14,399 nucleotides of DNA from an uncultured Clostridium sp. Lineage in GTDB: Bacteria > Bacillota > Clostridia > Lachnospirales > Lachnospiraceae. Position numbers and translations under genes: made by a program. The notes under the pieces are model-generated. The model saw nothing but the letters and a program-made list of their open reading frames with translations. It was not told where the DNA came from and made no database searches. Where the stretch lies: contig NZ_URHZ01000110.1 in the NCBI RefSeq assembly GCF_900547735.1, positions 1 through 14,399 of the forward strand, given 5' to 3'. Shown piece after piece: positions 7,175 to 13,295 of this stretch (position 1 is its first letter; each line of letters begins with the position of its first letter).

Positions 7175-8224
7175 CTATTTTACCGCCGCCTTTTCCACCG
7201 CCTGTGCAAATTCATCGTACACCCCGGCGCCGACTTTTTCCCTGTACTTTTCAAGTGTCGGCTGTGCGGCTTCGATAAATGCCTGTTTTTCCTCATCCGT
7301 AAGCTTTGTGACGATGCATCCGGCCGCTTCCATCTCTTTTAACTGGCTCTCTTCTTCCGTTTCCACCAGTTCCATCTGGTAATCATACGACTGTTTAAAC
7401 GCATCATTTAAAATGGTCTGCTGTTCTTCCGTGAGTCCGTTCCAGAAATCGGTTGTCACAAGAGGAATGTATGCGCAGTATACGTGCTCCGACAATGTGA
7501 TATATTTCTGCACTTCATAAAATTTCTGGGAATAGATGTGGGCAATCGGGTTTTCCTCACCGTCGAACACTCCTGTGCTCAGGTTTGTGTAAAGCTCTGA
7601 GAATGGAGACCCCTCCGCCGAGCAGCCGAGGCTGTTCCAGAAATCCACATGAGCCTCTACCTGCATGGTTCTGATCTTCATTCCGTTTAAATCGGCCGGC
7701 AGATGAATTTCTTTCTTGCTGTTTGTCAGATGACGCATTCCGTTCTCCATATATCCCAGACCGTGAAGTCCGGCCTTCTCCAGTTCGGCAAGTTCTTTCT
7801 GTCCCCACTCCCCGTTTAAGGTAGCAAGGGCCGTTTCGCGGTTGGGATATACGTAGGGAAGCTCAATCAGGCTCATGCTGGGGCATTCATCCGTCAGATA
7901 GGAGCTGGGTGATACCGCCATGGTCAAATCTCCTGTTTTTACCCCTTCTATCATCTCTCCGTCGGAGCCGAACTGCTGGTTCGGGTAAATCTCCACTTTA
8001 AATTTACCGGTCTCCTCCACGATATCCTTGAATTTCAGAAGCGCCCTGTGCAAATGATAGGTCTCGCTGGCGCCATGCGCAATCTTAAGTGTAATCGGGG
8101 CGTCCGTTCCCGCCTGCTTGTCCTGTTTTGCCGCGCCGCCTTCCGATGAGCCGGAACACGCCGTGAGTGATAATGCCATTGCCGCCGCCAACATAACCGC
8201 CGATATTTTTTTCATTCGTTTCAT
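7175..8224 (-). CDS. dctP: TRAP transporter solute-binding lipoprotein DctP
   Basis: A 349-residue binding protein. It has a lipoprotein signal peptide (KRMKK, hydrophobic core, lipobox LTAC with Cys-23) and so is anchored outside the membrane. The DctP fold is shown by LKIAHG near residue 46, GMKIRTM at 181-187, where Arg-185 is the residue that typically clamps the ligand carboxylate, SELYTNLSTG at 209-218 and the following VFDGEENP. The ligand is therefore a carboxylate, and the operon suggests a sugar acid or 2-keto sugar acid. The ATG at 8224 has GGGAGG 9 bases upstream; the internal ATG at 8215 is too far away. It heads the transporter block after a 90-base gap, the longest gap in the operon. 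That gap holds a small CAGGG-TC-CCCTG hairpin at 8290-8301. Confidence 0.94.
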   Translation of the reverse strand: MKRMKKISAVMLAAAMALSLTACSGSSEGGAAKQDKQAGTDAPITLKIAHGASETYHLHRALLKFKDIVEETGKFKVEIYPNQQFGSDGEMIEGVKTGDLTMAVSPSSYLTDECPSMSLIELPYVYPNRETALATLNGEWGQKELAELEKAGLHGLGYMENGMRHLTNSKKEIHLPADLNGMKIRTMQVEAHVDFWNSLGCSAEGSPFSELYTNLSTGVFDGEENPIAHIYSQKFYEVQKYITLSEHVYCAYIPLVTTDFWNGLTEEQQTILNDAFKQSYDYQMELVETEEESQLKEMEAAGCIVTKLTDEEKQAFIEAAQPTLEKYREKVGAGVYDEFAQAVEKAAVK

Positions 8225-8314
8225 TCTTTGTATCCTCCCAATTCTTCTGTTCTTTAATCACTCATTTTCCACAGGTAATCTTTATTATTCAGGGTCCCCT
8301 GTTTCCTTCATTTC

Positions 8315-8992
8315 TTAGATTCTTCCGAATTTGGCCAGTAATTCCTCTACGCCTGCGCCCTTCAGGATTTCCTCCCTCGTTGCAATCTCACGGTCCGCCT
8401 GTTCTCTCGCTGCCGGATAAACCTCGGCCAGCTTTTCATAAGGTACGACCGCAACTCCGATTTCATCCGCCACAATCAAATCTCCGGGATTTACAACCAG
8501 GCCTCCGCAGCACACCGGTACATTGATTTCTATCGGCTCTTTCCTTCCCGAGTAAGCCGTATGGGCCGCCCTTGGACCGCATACCTTTGCCGTGATTGGA
8601 AAATCCATCATCCTGGCCTCGTCCGTGTCGCGGCAGCTTCCGTCAATCACCGCTCCGGCTACTCCGGCATTTCTGGCTATCCCTGACATCAGACCTCCCC
8701 AAATCGATGTCTCCGTCTCACCAAAGGCGTCAATCACGATGACGTCCCCCGGCTTCGCAATCTCAAATACCCTCAGGCAGTCCACGATATCCCCCGCCGT
8801 CAGCTTCACCGTGATGGCAGGTCCGATTATCTTTTTGTCGGCTGCCTTGGGTTTCATGTCGTGGCGCATCACATTGTCACGCTCCATCGCATCCCCCACG
8901 ACACAGGAAAGTGAAAGCACATCCTCCATGTCCCTGAACGGTTTAATTAATTTCTCATCGATTTCCGGTCTCTCATTAACGATACATTTCAT
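8315..8992 (-). CDS. RraA/HMG-aldolase family protein (probable aldolase or 2-oxoacid decarboxylase)
   Basis: A 225-residue protein of the family that includes 4-hydroxy-4-methyl-2-oxoglutarate (HMG) aldolase, oxaloacetate decarboxylase and the RNase E regulator RraA. Seen here are IVIDAFGE at 85-92, WGGLMSG at 98-104, and IDGSCRD at 116-122 with Asp-118, Arg-121 and Asp-122. The Arg-Asp pair and the GG loop are the residues that bind substrate and metal in the aldolases, so an enzyme is more likely than an RNase inhibitor. In a sugar-acid operon it could cleave or decarboxylate a 2-oxo acid; the exact reaction is unknown. ATG 8992 has AAGGAG 8 bases upstream, and longer in-frame starts overlap the dehydrogenase gene. 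The 82-base gap before it is AT-rich without an obvious hairpin. Confidence 0.85.
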   Translation of the reverse strand: MKCIVNERPEIDEKLIKPFRDMEDVLSLSCVVGDAMERDNVMRHDMKPKAADKKIIGPAITVKLTAGDIVDCLRVFEIAKPGDVIVIDAFGETETSIWGGLMSGIARNAGVAGAVIDGSCRDTDEARMMDFPITAKVCGPRAAHTAYSGRKEPIEINVPVCCGGLVVNPGDLIVADEIGVAVVPYEKLAEVYPAAREQADREIATREEILKGAGVEELLAKFGRI

Positions 8993-9074
8993 TTGTTTTT
9001 CTCCTTTTGTTTTGGTGTGATATTTTATCATTTTATTTTTCTGGTTTTTATATCCGGTTTCATGCGATAATCTT

Positions 9075-10070
9075 TTATTTTCTTTTTGCAGGGTAAACCT
9101 GGTTGGCGGGACGCTCTCCCAGGAGCACCGCTTTGACATTTCCCGCGGCGATGCGGCGGCACTCGTCCAGCGCTTCTCTGCTTATGTAGGCCGTGTGCGG
9201 AGTGAAAAAGCAGTTGTCAAGCTGGAACAGAGGATTAAGCTGCGGCGACCAGCCCTGCATCTTCATCGGCTCCTCCTCCGGATCATCGAGAGCCGCCCCG
9301 GCAATCCATCCTTCCTTTAATGCCTTATAGAGCGCCTTGTTGTCCACGCATTTCCCTCTCGTCACTCCCACAATATAGCTGTCGGGCTGCATCAGGCGCA
9401 GCATTTTTTCATTGACGATATGGTGCGTTGCTTCCATATAAGGAGTCAGGACACATACGACCGTGGAGGTACAAAACAATTCTTCCTGATCCACCTTCTT
9501 CACTCCGAAGGTTCTCATATAGCTCTCCGACACAAACGGGTCGCTGGAAATCAGTTCAAATCCAAACGCCGCCATCTTCCTGGCCAGGTTCTGTGCGATT
9601 CTCCCAAATCCAAGGAAACCGTACCGCGCATTCCGGCACCGCCTGATCGGCGCTCTCCAGTCCTGCCACCGATAGCTTCCGGCGTGGACTTTATCATTGT
9701 AAAACGGGACATTCCGCACCAGCATCATCGAACAGGCGGCCGCATGATCCGCTACCTCGTCCAGACAGTAGTCGGGCACGTTGGTCACGACCATTCCATG
9801 CTCGTAAGCGGCCTCCACATCGAGGATATCCACTCCGATTCCGTATCTGGCAATCACCTTACAGTTTTTGAGCTGTTCTATCGTACTCCTCGGGATTTTT
9901 GCATACTGCTGGATAATGGCATCCGCATCCCAGGCGTACTGCGGGAGCGTCTTTCCCGTATTGTCCTTCAGTCCAATCACCTCAGCCCCAATCGGCTCCA
10001 GAATACTTTTTTCAATATCAATATTTTCATAATCGTAATCACTGATATAAACTTTAAACTTTTGTTCCAT
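9075..10070 (-). CDS. NAD-dependent D-2-hydroxyacid dehydrogenase family protein
   Basis: A 331-residue enzyme of the D-2-hydroxyacid dehydrogenase family, closest in pattern to the CtBP/phosphoglycerate-dehydrogenase-like branch. It shows VTNVPDYCLDEVADHA at 95-110, the nucleotide-binding loop GFLGFGRIA at 151-159, Asp-177 at the end of the second strand (which favours NAD), and the catalytic set Arg-238 (TRGK), Glu-266 or a neighbouring acid (DDPEEEP), and His-292 (TPHTAY). It reduces a 2-oxoacid or oxidises a 2-hydroxyacid, and in this operon perhaps a 2-keto sugar acid. I chose ATG 10070 because AGGGG lies 8 bases upstream; an in-frame extension to 10121 would run into the palindromic operator. 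It is the first gene of the nine-gene operon. Confidence 0.92.
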   Translation of the reverse strand: MEQKFKVYISDYDYENIDIEKSILEPIGAEVIGLKDNTGKTLPQYAWDADAIIQQYAKIPRSTIEQLKNCKVIARYGIGVDILDVEAAYEHGMVVTNVPDYCLDEVADHAAACSMMLVRNVPFYNDKVHAGSYRWQDWRAPIRRCRNARYGFLGFGRIAQNLARKMAAFGFELISSDPFVSESYMRTFGVKKVDQEELFCTSTVVCVLTPYMEATHHIVNEKMLRLMQPDSYIVGVTRGKCVDNKALYKALKEGWIAGAALDDPEEEPMKMQGWSPQLNPLFQLDNCFFTPHTAYISREALDECRRIAAGNVKAVLLGERPANQVYPAKRK

Positions 10071-10116
10071 CTTTATCCCCTGATCTTTCACAATTGATAA
10101 TACCAATTTAGTTTTT

Positions 10117-10130
10117 AACAATATATTGTT
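10117..10130. promoter_or_regulatory. 14-bp palindrome, candidate repressor operator
   Basis: AACAATATATTGTT is a perfect palindrome. It lies just past the minus-strand -10 box at 10137-10142, where the transcription start of the operon is expected, and 47 bases before the first start codon. That position suits a repressor such as the operon's own GntR/FCD protein. The link to that protein is an inference. Confidence 0.55.
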
Positions 10131-10136
10131 TTTTCT

Positions 10137-10165
10137 AAAATAACATTTTCAACTTTTATTGTAAA
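10137..10165 (-). promoter_or_regulatory. Predicted sigma-A promoter of the sugar-acid operon
   Basis: Minus-strand -35 TTTACA (10160-10165, five of six consensus bases) and -10 TATTTT (10137-10142, four of six), separated by exactly 17 bases. The start site would fall near 10130, inside or beside the palindrome. The region is AT-rich, so chance matches are possible. Confidence 0.5.
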
Positions 10166-10225
10166 TAGATTTGTGCATATTTGCTCATTTTCGGCGTGTT
10201 TCACAATTTTCTTTTGGATATTTTT

Positions 10226-10302
10226 GATACAACTTTAAAATTTGTATTATCTTTAGGATAGCATCTTGTATTATCTTTAGAATGGTATCTTGTATTATCT
10301 TT
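10226..10302. repeat. 24-bp-period direct repeat array (candidate regulator sites)
   Basis: Three repeats start at 10242, 10266 and 10290, each beginning TTGTATTATCTTT. The first two match at 21 of 24 positions; the third keeps the 13-base core. An inverted half-site GATACAA at 10226-10232 faces the first copy. The array lies about 80 bases upstream of each promoter on its side, between the two divergent transcription units, as expected for sites of a DNA-binding regulator. Confidence 0.75.
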
Positions 10303-10375
10303 TACGGGACCGTTTCTTTTTCGGCCATTCCATCTTTATGGGGGAAAGGTGGATTTTTATTTTACCGGAATGCCC

Positions 10376-10404
10376 TTGGCAAACCGTAATTTTCCATATA
10401 TACT
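10376..10404 (+). promoter_or_regulatory. Predicted sigma-A promoter of the reductase gene
   Basis: -35 TTGGCA (10376-10381) and -10 TATACT (10399-10404), each five of six consensus bases, with a 17-base spacer. Transcription should begin near 10411, giving a leader of about 200 bases. Confidence 0.6.
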
Positions 10405-10510
10405 TTCTTTATACCGTCTCCATCCATACACCGGAGCTATTTTCAAACAGGCTCCAGGAGACAAGGCTGCGTATGAGGTCTTCGGCAGCGGCATTTGGCC
10501 TGTGCTTCAT

Positions 10511-10568
10511 GGACCTGCGTTTTCGGGACCTGCGTTTTCGGGACCCGCGTTTTTGGGACCCGCTCTTA
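10511..10568 (+). repeat. 15-bp tandem repeat in the reductase leader
   Basis: The unit GGACCTGCGTTTTCG is present at 10511-10525 and 10526-10540, then with changes at 10541-10555 and as a partial fourth unit to 10568. In the frame of the downstream gene it reads as repeats of RDLRF-like pentapeptides, open from an ATG at 10473. Confidence 0.85.
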
Positions 10569-10613
10569 GAAAGATGCGGTTCCACAGACAGTAATAAAGA
10601 GGAGGATACAGCG

Positions 10614-11759
10614 ATGAGATACAGGAAACTCGGCAATACCGGACTGGAAGTAAGTGAAATCGGACTTGGGGCGGAGTGGCTGGAGCGCCATAATGCCTTG
10701 GAAATTAAAGAAGTGGTTGATGCATGTGAAAAAGAGGGAATCAATATTTTAGACTGCTGGATGTCTGAGCCGAACGTCCGCACCAACATCGGCACGGCGC
10801 TTGAGGGGCGGAGGGAAAATTGGATTATCCAGGGCCACATCGGTTCCACCTGGCAGGACGGCCAGTATGTCAGGACACGTGAGCTTTCCATAGTAAAAGA
10901 GGCATTTGAAGATTTGCTTACAAGACTTAAGACGGATTACATTGATCTCGGCATGATTCACTTTGTGGACGATACAGCCGAATTCGAGAGAATTATGTCC
11001 GGCGAATACATAGAGTACGTGCGCGGCCTGAAGGAAAAGGGAACCATCCGCCACATTGGCCTCAGTTCCCACAATCCCGACGTGGCAAAAATGGCTGCGT
11101 TGTGCGGTGAGATTGAAATGATTCTGTTCAGCATCAATCCGGCCTTTGATCTGCTGCCCGCCACCGATGATATCACAAGATATTTTGAGGAGAAGTACGA
11201 TGAATCCCTGGGCGGCATTGCTCCGGAGCGTGAGGAGCTTTACCGGATCTGTGAACAGCAGGGCGTCGGTATCACCGTCATGAAGGGATATGCCGGGGGC
11301 CGTTTGTTCGATGAGCGCACCTCCCCCTTCGGAGTGGCCCTCACTCCGGTGCAGTGCCTGCACTATGCCCTGACCCGCCCGGCGGTGGCCAGTGTCATGG
11401 TCGGGTATGATACCCCGGAGCATGTCCTGGCGGCAGCCGCCTATGAAACTGCCTCCGAGGAGGAAAAAGATTATGCAACCGTCCTGGCCTCTGCACCTCA
11501 TCACGCCTACGCCGCGGGCCAGTGTACATACTGCGGCCACTGTGCTCCCTGCCCGGCCGGCATCGACATTGCCATGGTCAATAAACTCTACGATCTGGCG
11601 ACCATGCATCAGGAGGTTCCGGCTGCCGTACGCGAACATTACAGGCAGTTAAATGCCAACGCCTCCGTCTGTATCGGCTGCAAAAACTGCGAGAGCCGCT
11701 GTCCCTTCAACGTCTCCGTGGCGGAGCGGATGGAAAGGGCAAACCGGTTATTTGAATAA
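10614..11759 (+). CDS. Aldo/keto reductase-like protein with C-terminal 4Fe-4S clusters
   Basis: A 381-residue protein: an aldo/keto reductase (AKR) barrel at about 1-290, then a ferredoxin-like tail. The N-terminus YRKLGNTGLEVSEIGLG is typical of the family. Cys-304, 307, 310 and 313 (C-x2-C-x2-C-x2-CP) and Cys-353, 356, 359 and 363 (C-x2-C-x2-C-x3-CP) should bind two iron-sulfur clusters. Of the usual Asp-Tyr-Lys-His tetrad, Asp-47 and His-116 (DLGMIHF) are seen. The segment that should hold Tyr is shortened to DCWMSE, and the Lys position reads IIQGHIG, so classical NADPH carbonyl reduction is doubtful. ATG 10614 is 8 bases after GGAGG; an in-frame ATG at 10473 would add 47 repeat-rich residues. 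It is divergent from the sugar-acid operon and may share its control region, but its substrate is unknown. Confidence 0.9.
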   Translation: MRYRKLGNTGLEVSEIGLGAEWLERHNALEIKEVVDACEKEGINILDCWMSEPNVRTNIGTALEGRRENWIIQGHIGSTWQDGQYVRTRELSIVKEAFEDLLTRLKTDYIDLGMIHFVDDTAEFERIMSGEYIEYVRGLKEKGTIRHIGLSSHNPDVAKMAALCGEIEMILFSINPAFDLLPATDDITRYFEEKYDESLGGIAPEREELYRICEQQGVGITVMKGYAGGRLFDERTSPFGVALTPVQCLHYALTRPAVASVMVGYDTPEHVLAAAAYETASEEEKDYATVLASAPHHAYAAGQCTYCGHCAPCPAGIDIAMVNKLYDLATMHQEVPAAVREHYRQLNANASVCIGCKNCESRCPFNVSVAERMERANRLFE

Positions 11760-11761
11760 AA

Positions 11762-12547
11762 CTATTCTGTTTCCGAAGCGCTTCTCTCCATAATCTCAAT
11801 TGCCATCTTCGCCACCGCATCCGGATGTTCCCAGGCGTCGTCCTCCCAAAGGCTGAAAGTGATGTCTTTATAAGCCCACGTGGCGAGCACGCCGTGGACG
11901 TCCGAATTTTCTGCCGTCACCTGGACGGTGATATCAATCTTCGTTCCATCTTCCAGCTTTGTAAACCAGCTCTGCTTTTTACTGCCGTCAAATACATAGT
12001 AGATGCCGGAGATGTCTCCCTCCTTGCTCTTTCCGGCCCTTGCAATGGCATCGGAGCCTGTAATCTCATCGACAAACTGAATCTGAGCCACCCTGCCGCC
12101 GATTATGGTAAAAAGAGGCTCACTGTACCACTGGTCATTAACCGGAAGTTCGAGTTTCAGGCCGATGGACTCAAAATCGGATGAGGAATCCACCTGTCTG
12201 ATTGGATTTGCCATTCCCGCACCTGCATTCTCCTGCGGCAGTCCTTCCTGTTTCCCTGTTTCCGCCTTTGTTTCGTTTACTTCTTTTCCCGTTTCTTCCT
12301 GTTTCGCCGCAGAGACGGGTTTCGACTCTTTGGCTTCCGGTTTTGAAGTTTCCGGTTCTTTAACCGTCTCACCGCCGGAGGTCTCCGTTTGTGCCTGCCC
12401 TGCGGCGGCCCCGGTCCTGGTACCGTCCGCTTTACCGCCCCCGGCGCAGGCGGCCAGCGAAAGACTCATAAAAACGACGGTTCCCGGCAACAGCAACTTC
12501 TTGAAAAAATTTATTTTCACCGTATCCTTTACTATCTTTTTATCCAT
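11762..12547 (-). CDS. Secreted lipoprotein of unknown function
   Basis: A 261-residue protein with a long lipoprotein signal peptide ending in lipobox LAAC (Cys-34). It is followed by a low-complexity Glu/Lys/Thr/Ala linker at about 36-112 and a compact domain at about 114-261 beginning ANPIRQVDSSSDFESIGL. That domain is rich in beta-type alternation (IGGRVAQIQFVD, GIYYVFDG, KIDITVQV) and ends in a helix. I do not recognise a family with confidence. I chose ATG 12547 because AGGGTG lies 7 bases before it; ATG 12553, two codons upstream, is too close to that site. The gene converges on the reductase gene with only two bases between stop codons and no hairpin there. Its job could be cell-surface binding or envelope sensing, which is a guess from the anchor-linker-domain layout. 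Confidence 0.85.
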   Translation of the reverse strand: MDKKIVKDTVKINFFKKLLLPGTVVFMSLSLAACAGGGKADGTRTGAAAGQAQTETSGGETVKEPETSKPEAKESKPVSAAKQEETGKEVNETKAETGKQEGLPQENAGAGMANPIRQVDSSSDFESIGLKLELPVNDQWYSEPLFTIIGGRVAQIQFVDEITGSDAIARAGKSKEGDISGIYYVFDGSKKQSWFTKLEDGTKIDITVQVTAENSDVHGVLATWAYKDITFSLWEDDAWEHPDAVAKMAIEIMERSASETE

Positions 12548-12580
12548 AAACATTCACCCTGCTTTCTGAAATTTACATTC

Positions 12581-12609
12581 ATTATATCTTCCCGGCCGAT
12601 TCGCCACAA
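12581..12609 (-). promoter_or_regulatory. Predicted sigma-A promoter of the lipoprotein gene
   Basis: Minus-strand -10 TATAAT (12581-12586, full consensus) and -35 TTGTGG (12604-12609, half consensus) with a 17-base spacer. The start site would lie about 27 bases before ATG 12547. Confidence 0.55.
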
Positions 12610-12641
12610 GCAAATTTATCCTTACGGTTCTTACAATTTAA

Positions 12642-12663
12642 AAATTCCTAAAAACAGGAATTT
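12642..12663. repeat. Short inverted repeat between divergent genes
   Basis: AAATTCCT (12642-12649) and AGGAATTT (12656-12663) are perfect 8-bp arms with a 6-base loop. They sit between the lipoprotein promoter and the coat genes. A protein site or a weak hairpin are both possible. Confidence 0.4.
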
Positions 12664-12729
12664 AACTGGAAAGAATATGTGCTGATACTTTTCCTTAATC
12701 CTCACATACTAATTGTGGAGGTGATAAAC

Positions 12730-12903
12730 ATGAGTCCAAAGGAATTAGATTATATTGAAGACGCTTTAGGACACGAGAAATTTTTCAAAACTCAGTGTCA
12801 GGATGCGATTCAGAATCTTCAGGATCAGGAACTGAAAACCTGTGTTCAGCAGATCGCTGAAAAACATCAGCAGATTTTTGACAGTATCTACCATTTAACG
12901 TAA
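12730..12903 (+). CDS. Small helical protein encoded with a CotF-type coat protein
   Basis: A 57-residue protein, probably a two-helix hairpin: about residues 3-27 and 30-55 are rich in Glu, Gln, Lys and Leu with His-15 and His-42. ATG 12730 is 8 bases after GGAGG. Twenty-six bases separate it from the CotF-like gene and the two should be co-transcribed. The length and helical pattern suggest a ferritin-like or coat-associated half-domain that could pair with itself or its neighbour, but I cannot name a family firmly. A spore role rests on the neighbour only. Confidence 0.8.
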   Translation: MSPKELDYIEDALGHEKFFKTQCQDAIQNLQDQELKTCVQQIAEKHQQIFDSIYHLT

Positions 12904-12929
12904 TAAGGGACAGAAAGGAGGAATGTGAG

Positions 12930-13178
12930 ATGGATGACAGATGTATAATGGAAAACCTGCTTCTGACCACTAAGGGTGTATGCGATCTGTATATGCACGG
13001 AACGATTGAATCTTCCACGGCAGATGTGCGTCAGAGCTTTGATCAGGCTTTAAATAACAGCCTTTGCATGCAGGACGATATTTACAAAAAGATGTCCGCT
13101 AAGGGATGGTACACCACCGAACAGGCGGAGGCCATGAAAATTCAGAAGGTAAGAAACCAGTTCTCAGGCATTTCATAA
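12930..13178 (+). CDS. Spore coat protein, CotF family
   Basis: An 82-residue protein that covers a single CotF domain. The family pattern is clear: LLLTTKGVCDLYMHGTIES at 10-28, an Arg-x2-Phe helix (VRQSFDQALNN) at 33-43, and the ending MSAKGWYTTEQAE at 55-67, where GWY is the most conserved part. Such proteins are laid down on the spore during sporulation. ATG 12930 has AAAGGAGG 9 bases upstream; an earlier ATG inside that site stops at once. It is the second gene of a two-gene unit and is followed by a strong terminator. It is shorter than the Bacillus CotF precursor, as is usual for the small clostridial relatives. Confidence 0.9.
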   Translation: MDDRCIMENLLLTTKGVCDLYMHGTIESSTADVRQSFDQALNNSLCMQDDIYKKMSAKGWYTTEQAEAMKIQKVRNQFSGIS

Positions 13179-13192
13179 AAACCTGAATTTAT

Positions 13193-13259
13193 AAACCCTT
13201 CCGTCCTTTTCCCGGTATCAGGCTGCTATCAGGAAAAATACGGAAGGGTTTTATTCTTT
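13193..13259 (+). terminator. Rho-independent terminator after the coat genes
   Basis: AAACCCTTCCGT (13193-13204) pairs perfectly with ACGGAAGGGTTT (13240-13251), and an inner TTTTCC/GGAAAA pair (13207-13212, 13232-13237) extends the stem. TTTTATTCTTT follows. The loop contains a direct repeat of TATCAGG. Confidence 0.9.
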
Positions 13260-13295
13260 ACCCGTCACCGGTGTGCAGGCCGGCGGTCCGACAGT

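Larger units (their letters stand above)
10071..10613. other. Divergent control region between the operon and the reductase gene
   Basis: 543 bases without a convincing gene. The left 230 bases are strongly AT-rich and hold the minus-strand promoter, a palindrome and a direct-repeat array. The right part is more GC-rich and holds the plus-strand promoter, a leader of about 200 bases and a 15-bp tandem repeat. These items are listed separately. I saw no tRNA or recognisable riboswitch. Confidence 0.7.

Noticed and set aside
9420..10097. 225-codon plus-strand open frame
   Set aside because: Antisense shadow of the dehydrogenase gene, without supporting features.
10196..10215. Possible CcpA (cre) site near the operon promoter
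   Set aside because: The GTGAAACACGCC stretch is shifted against the cre pattern and loses the central CG spacing.
10226..10302. CRISPR array or plasmid iterons
   Set aside because: Only three copies with no separate variable spacers and no cas or rep gene nearby; regulator sites explain the position better.
10749..11639. 296-codon minus-strand open frame
   Set aside because: It is antisense to the aldo/keto reductase gene; its composition follows from the codons of that gene.
11760..11761. Terminator between the convergent reductase and lipoprotein genes
   Set aside because: There are only two bases between the stop codons and no hairpin with a T-tract nearby.
12687..12713. Sigma-K-like AC-16-CATA pattern before the coat genes
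   Set aside because: The last two bases of the -10 consensus do not fit, and a start site there would fall inside the ribosome binding site at 12717-12721.
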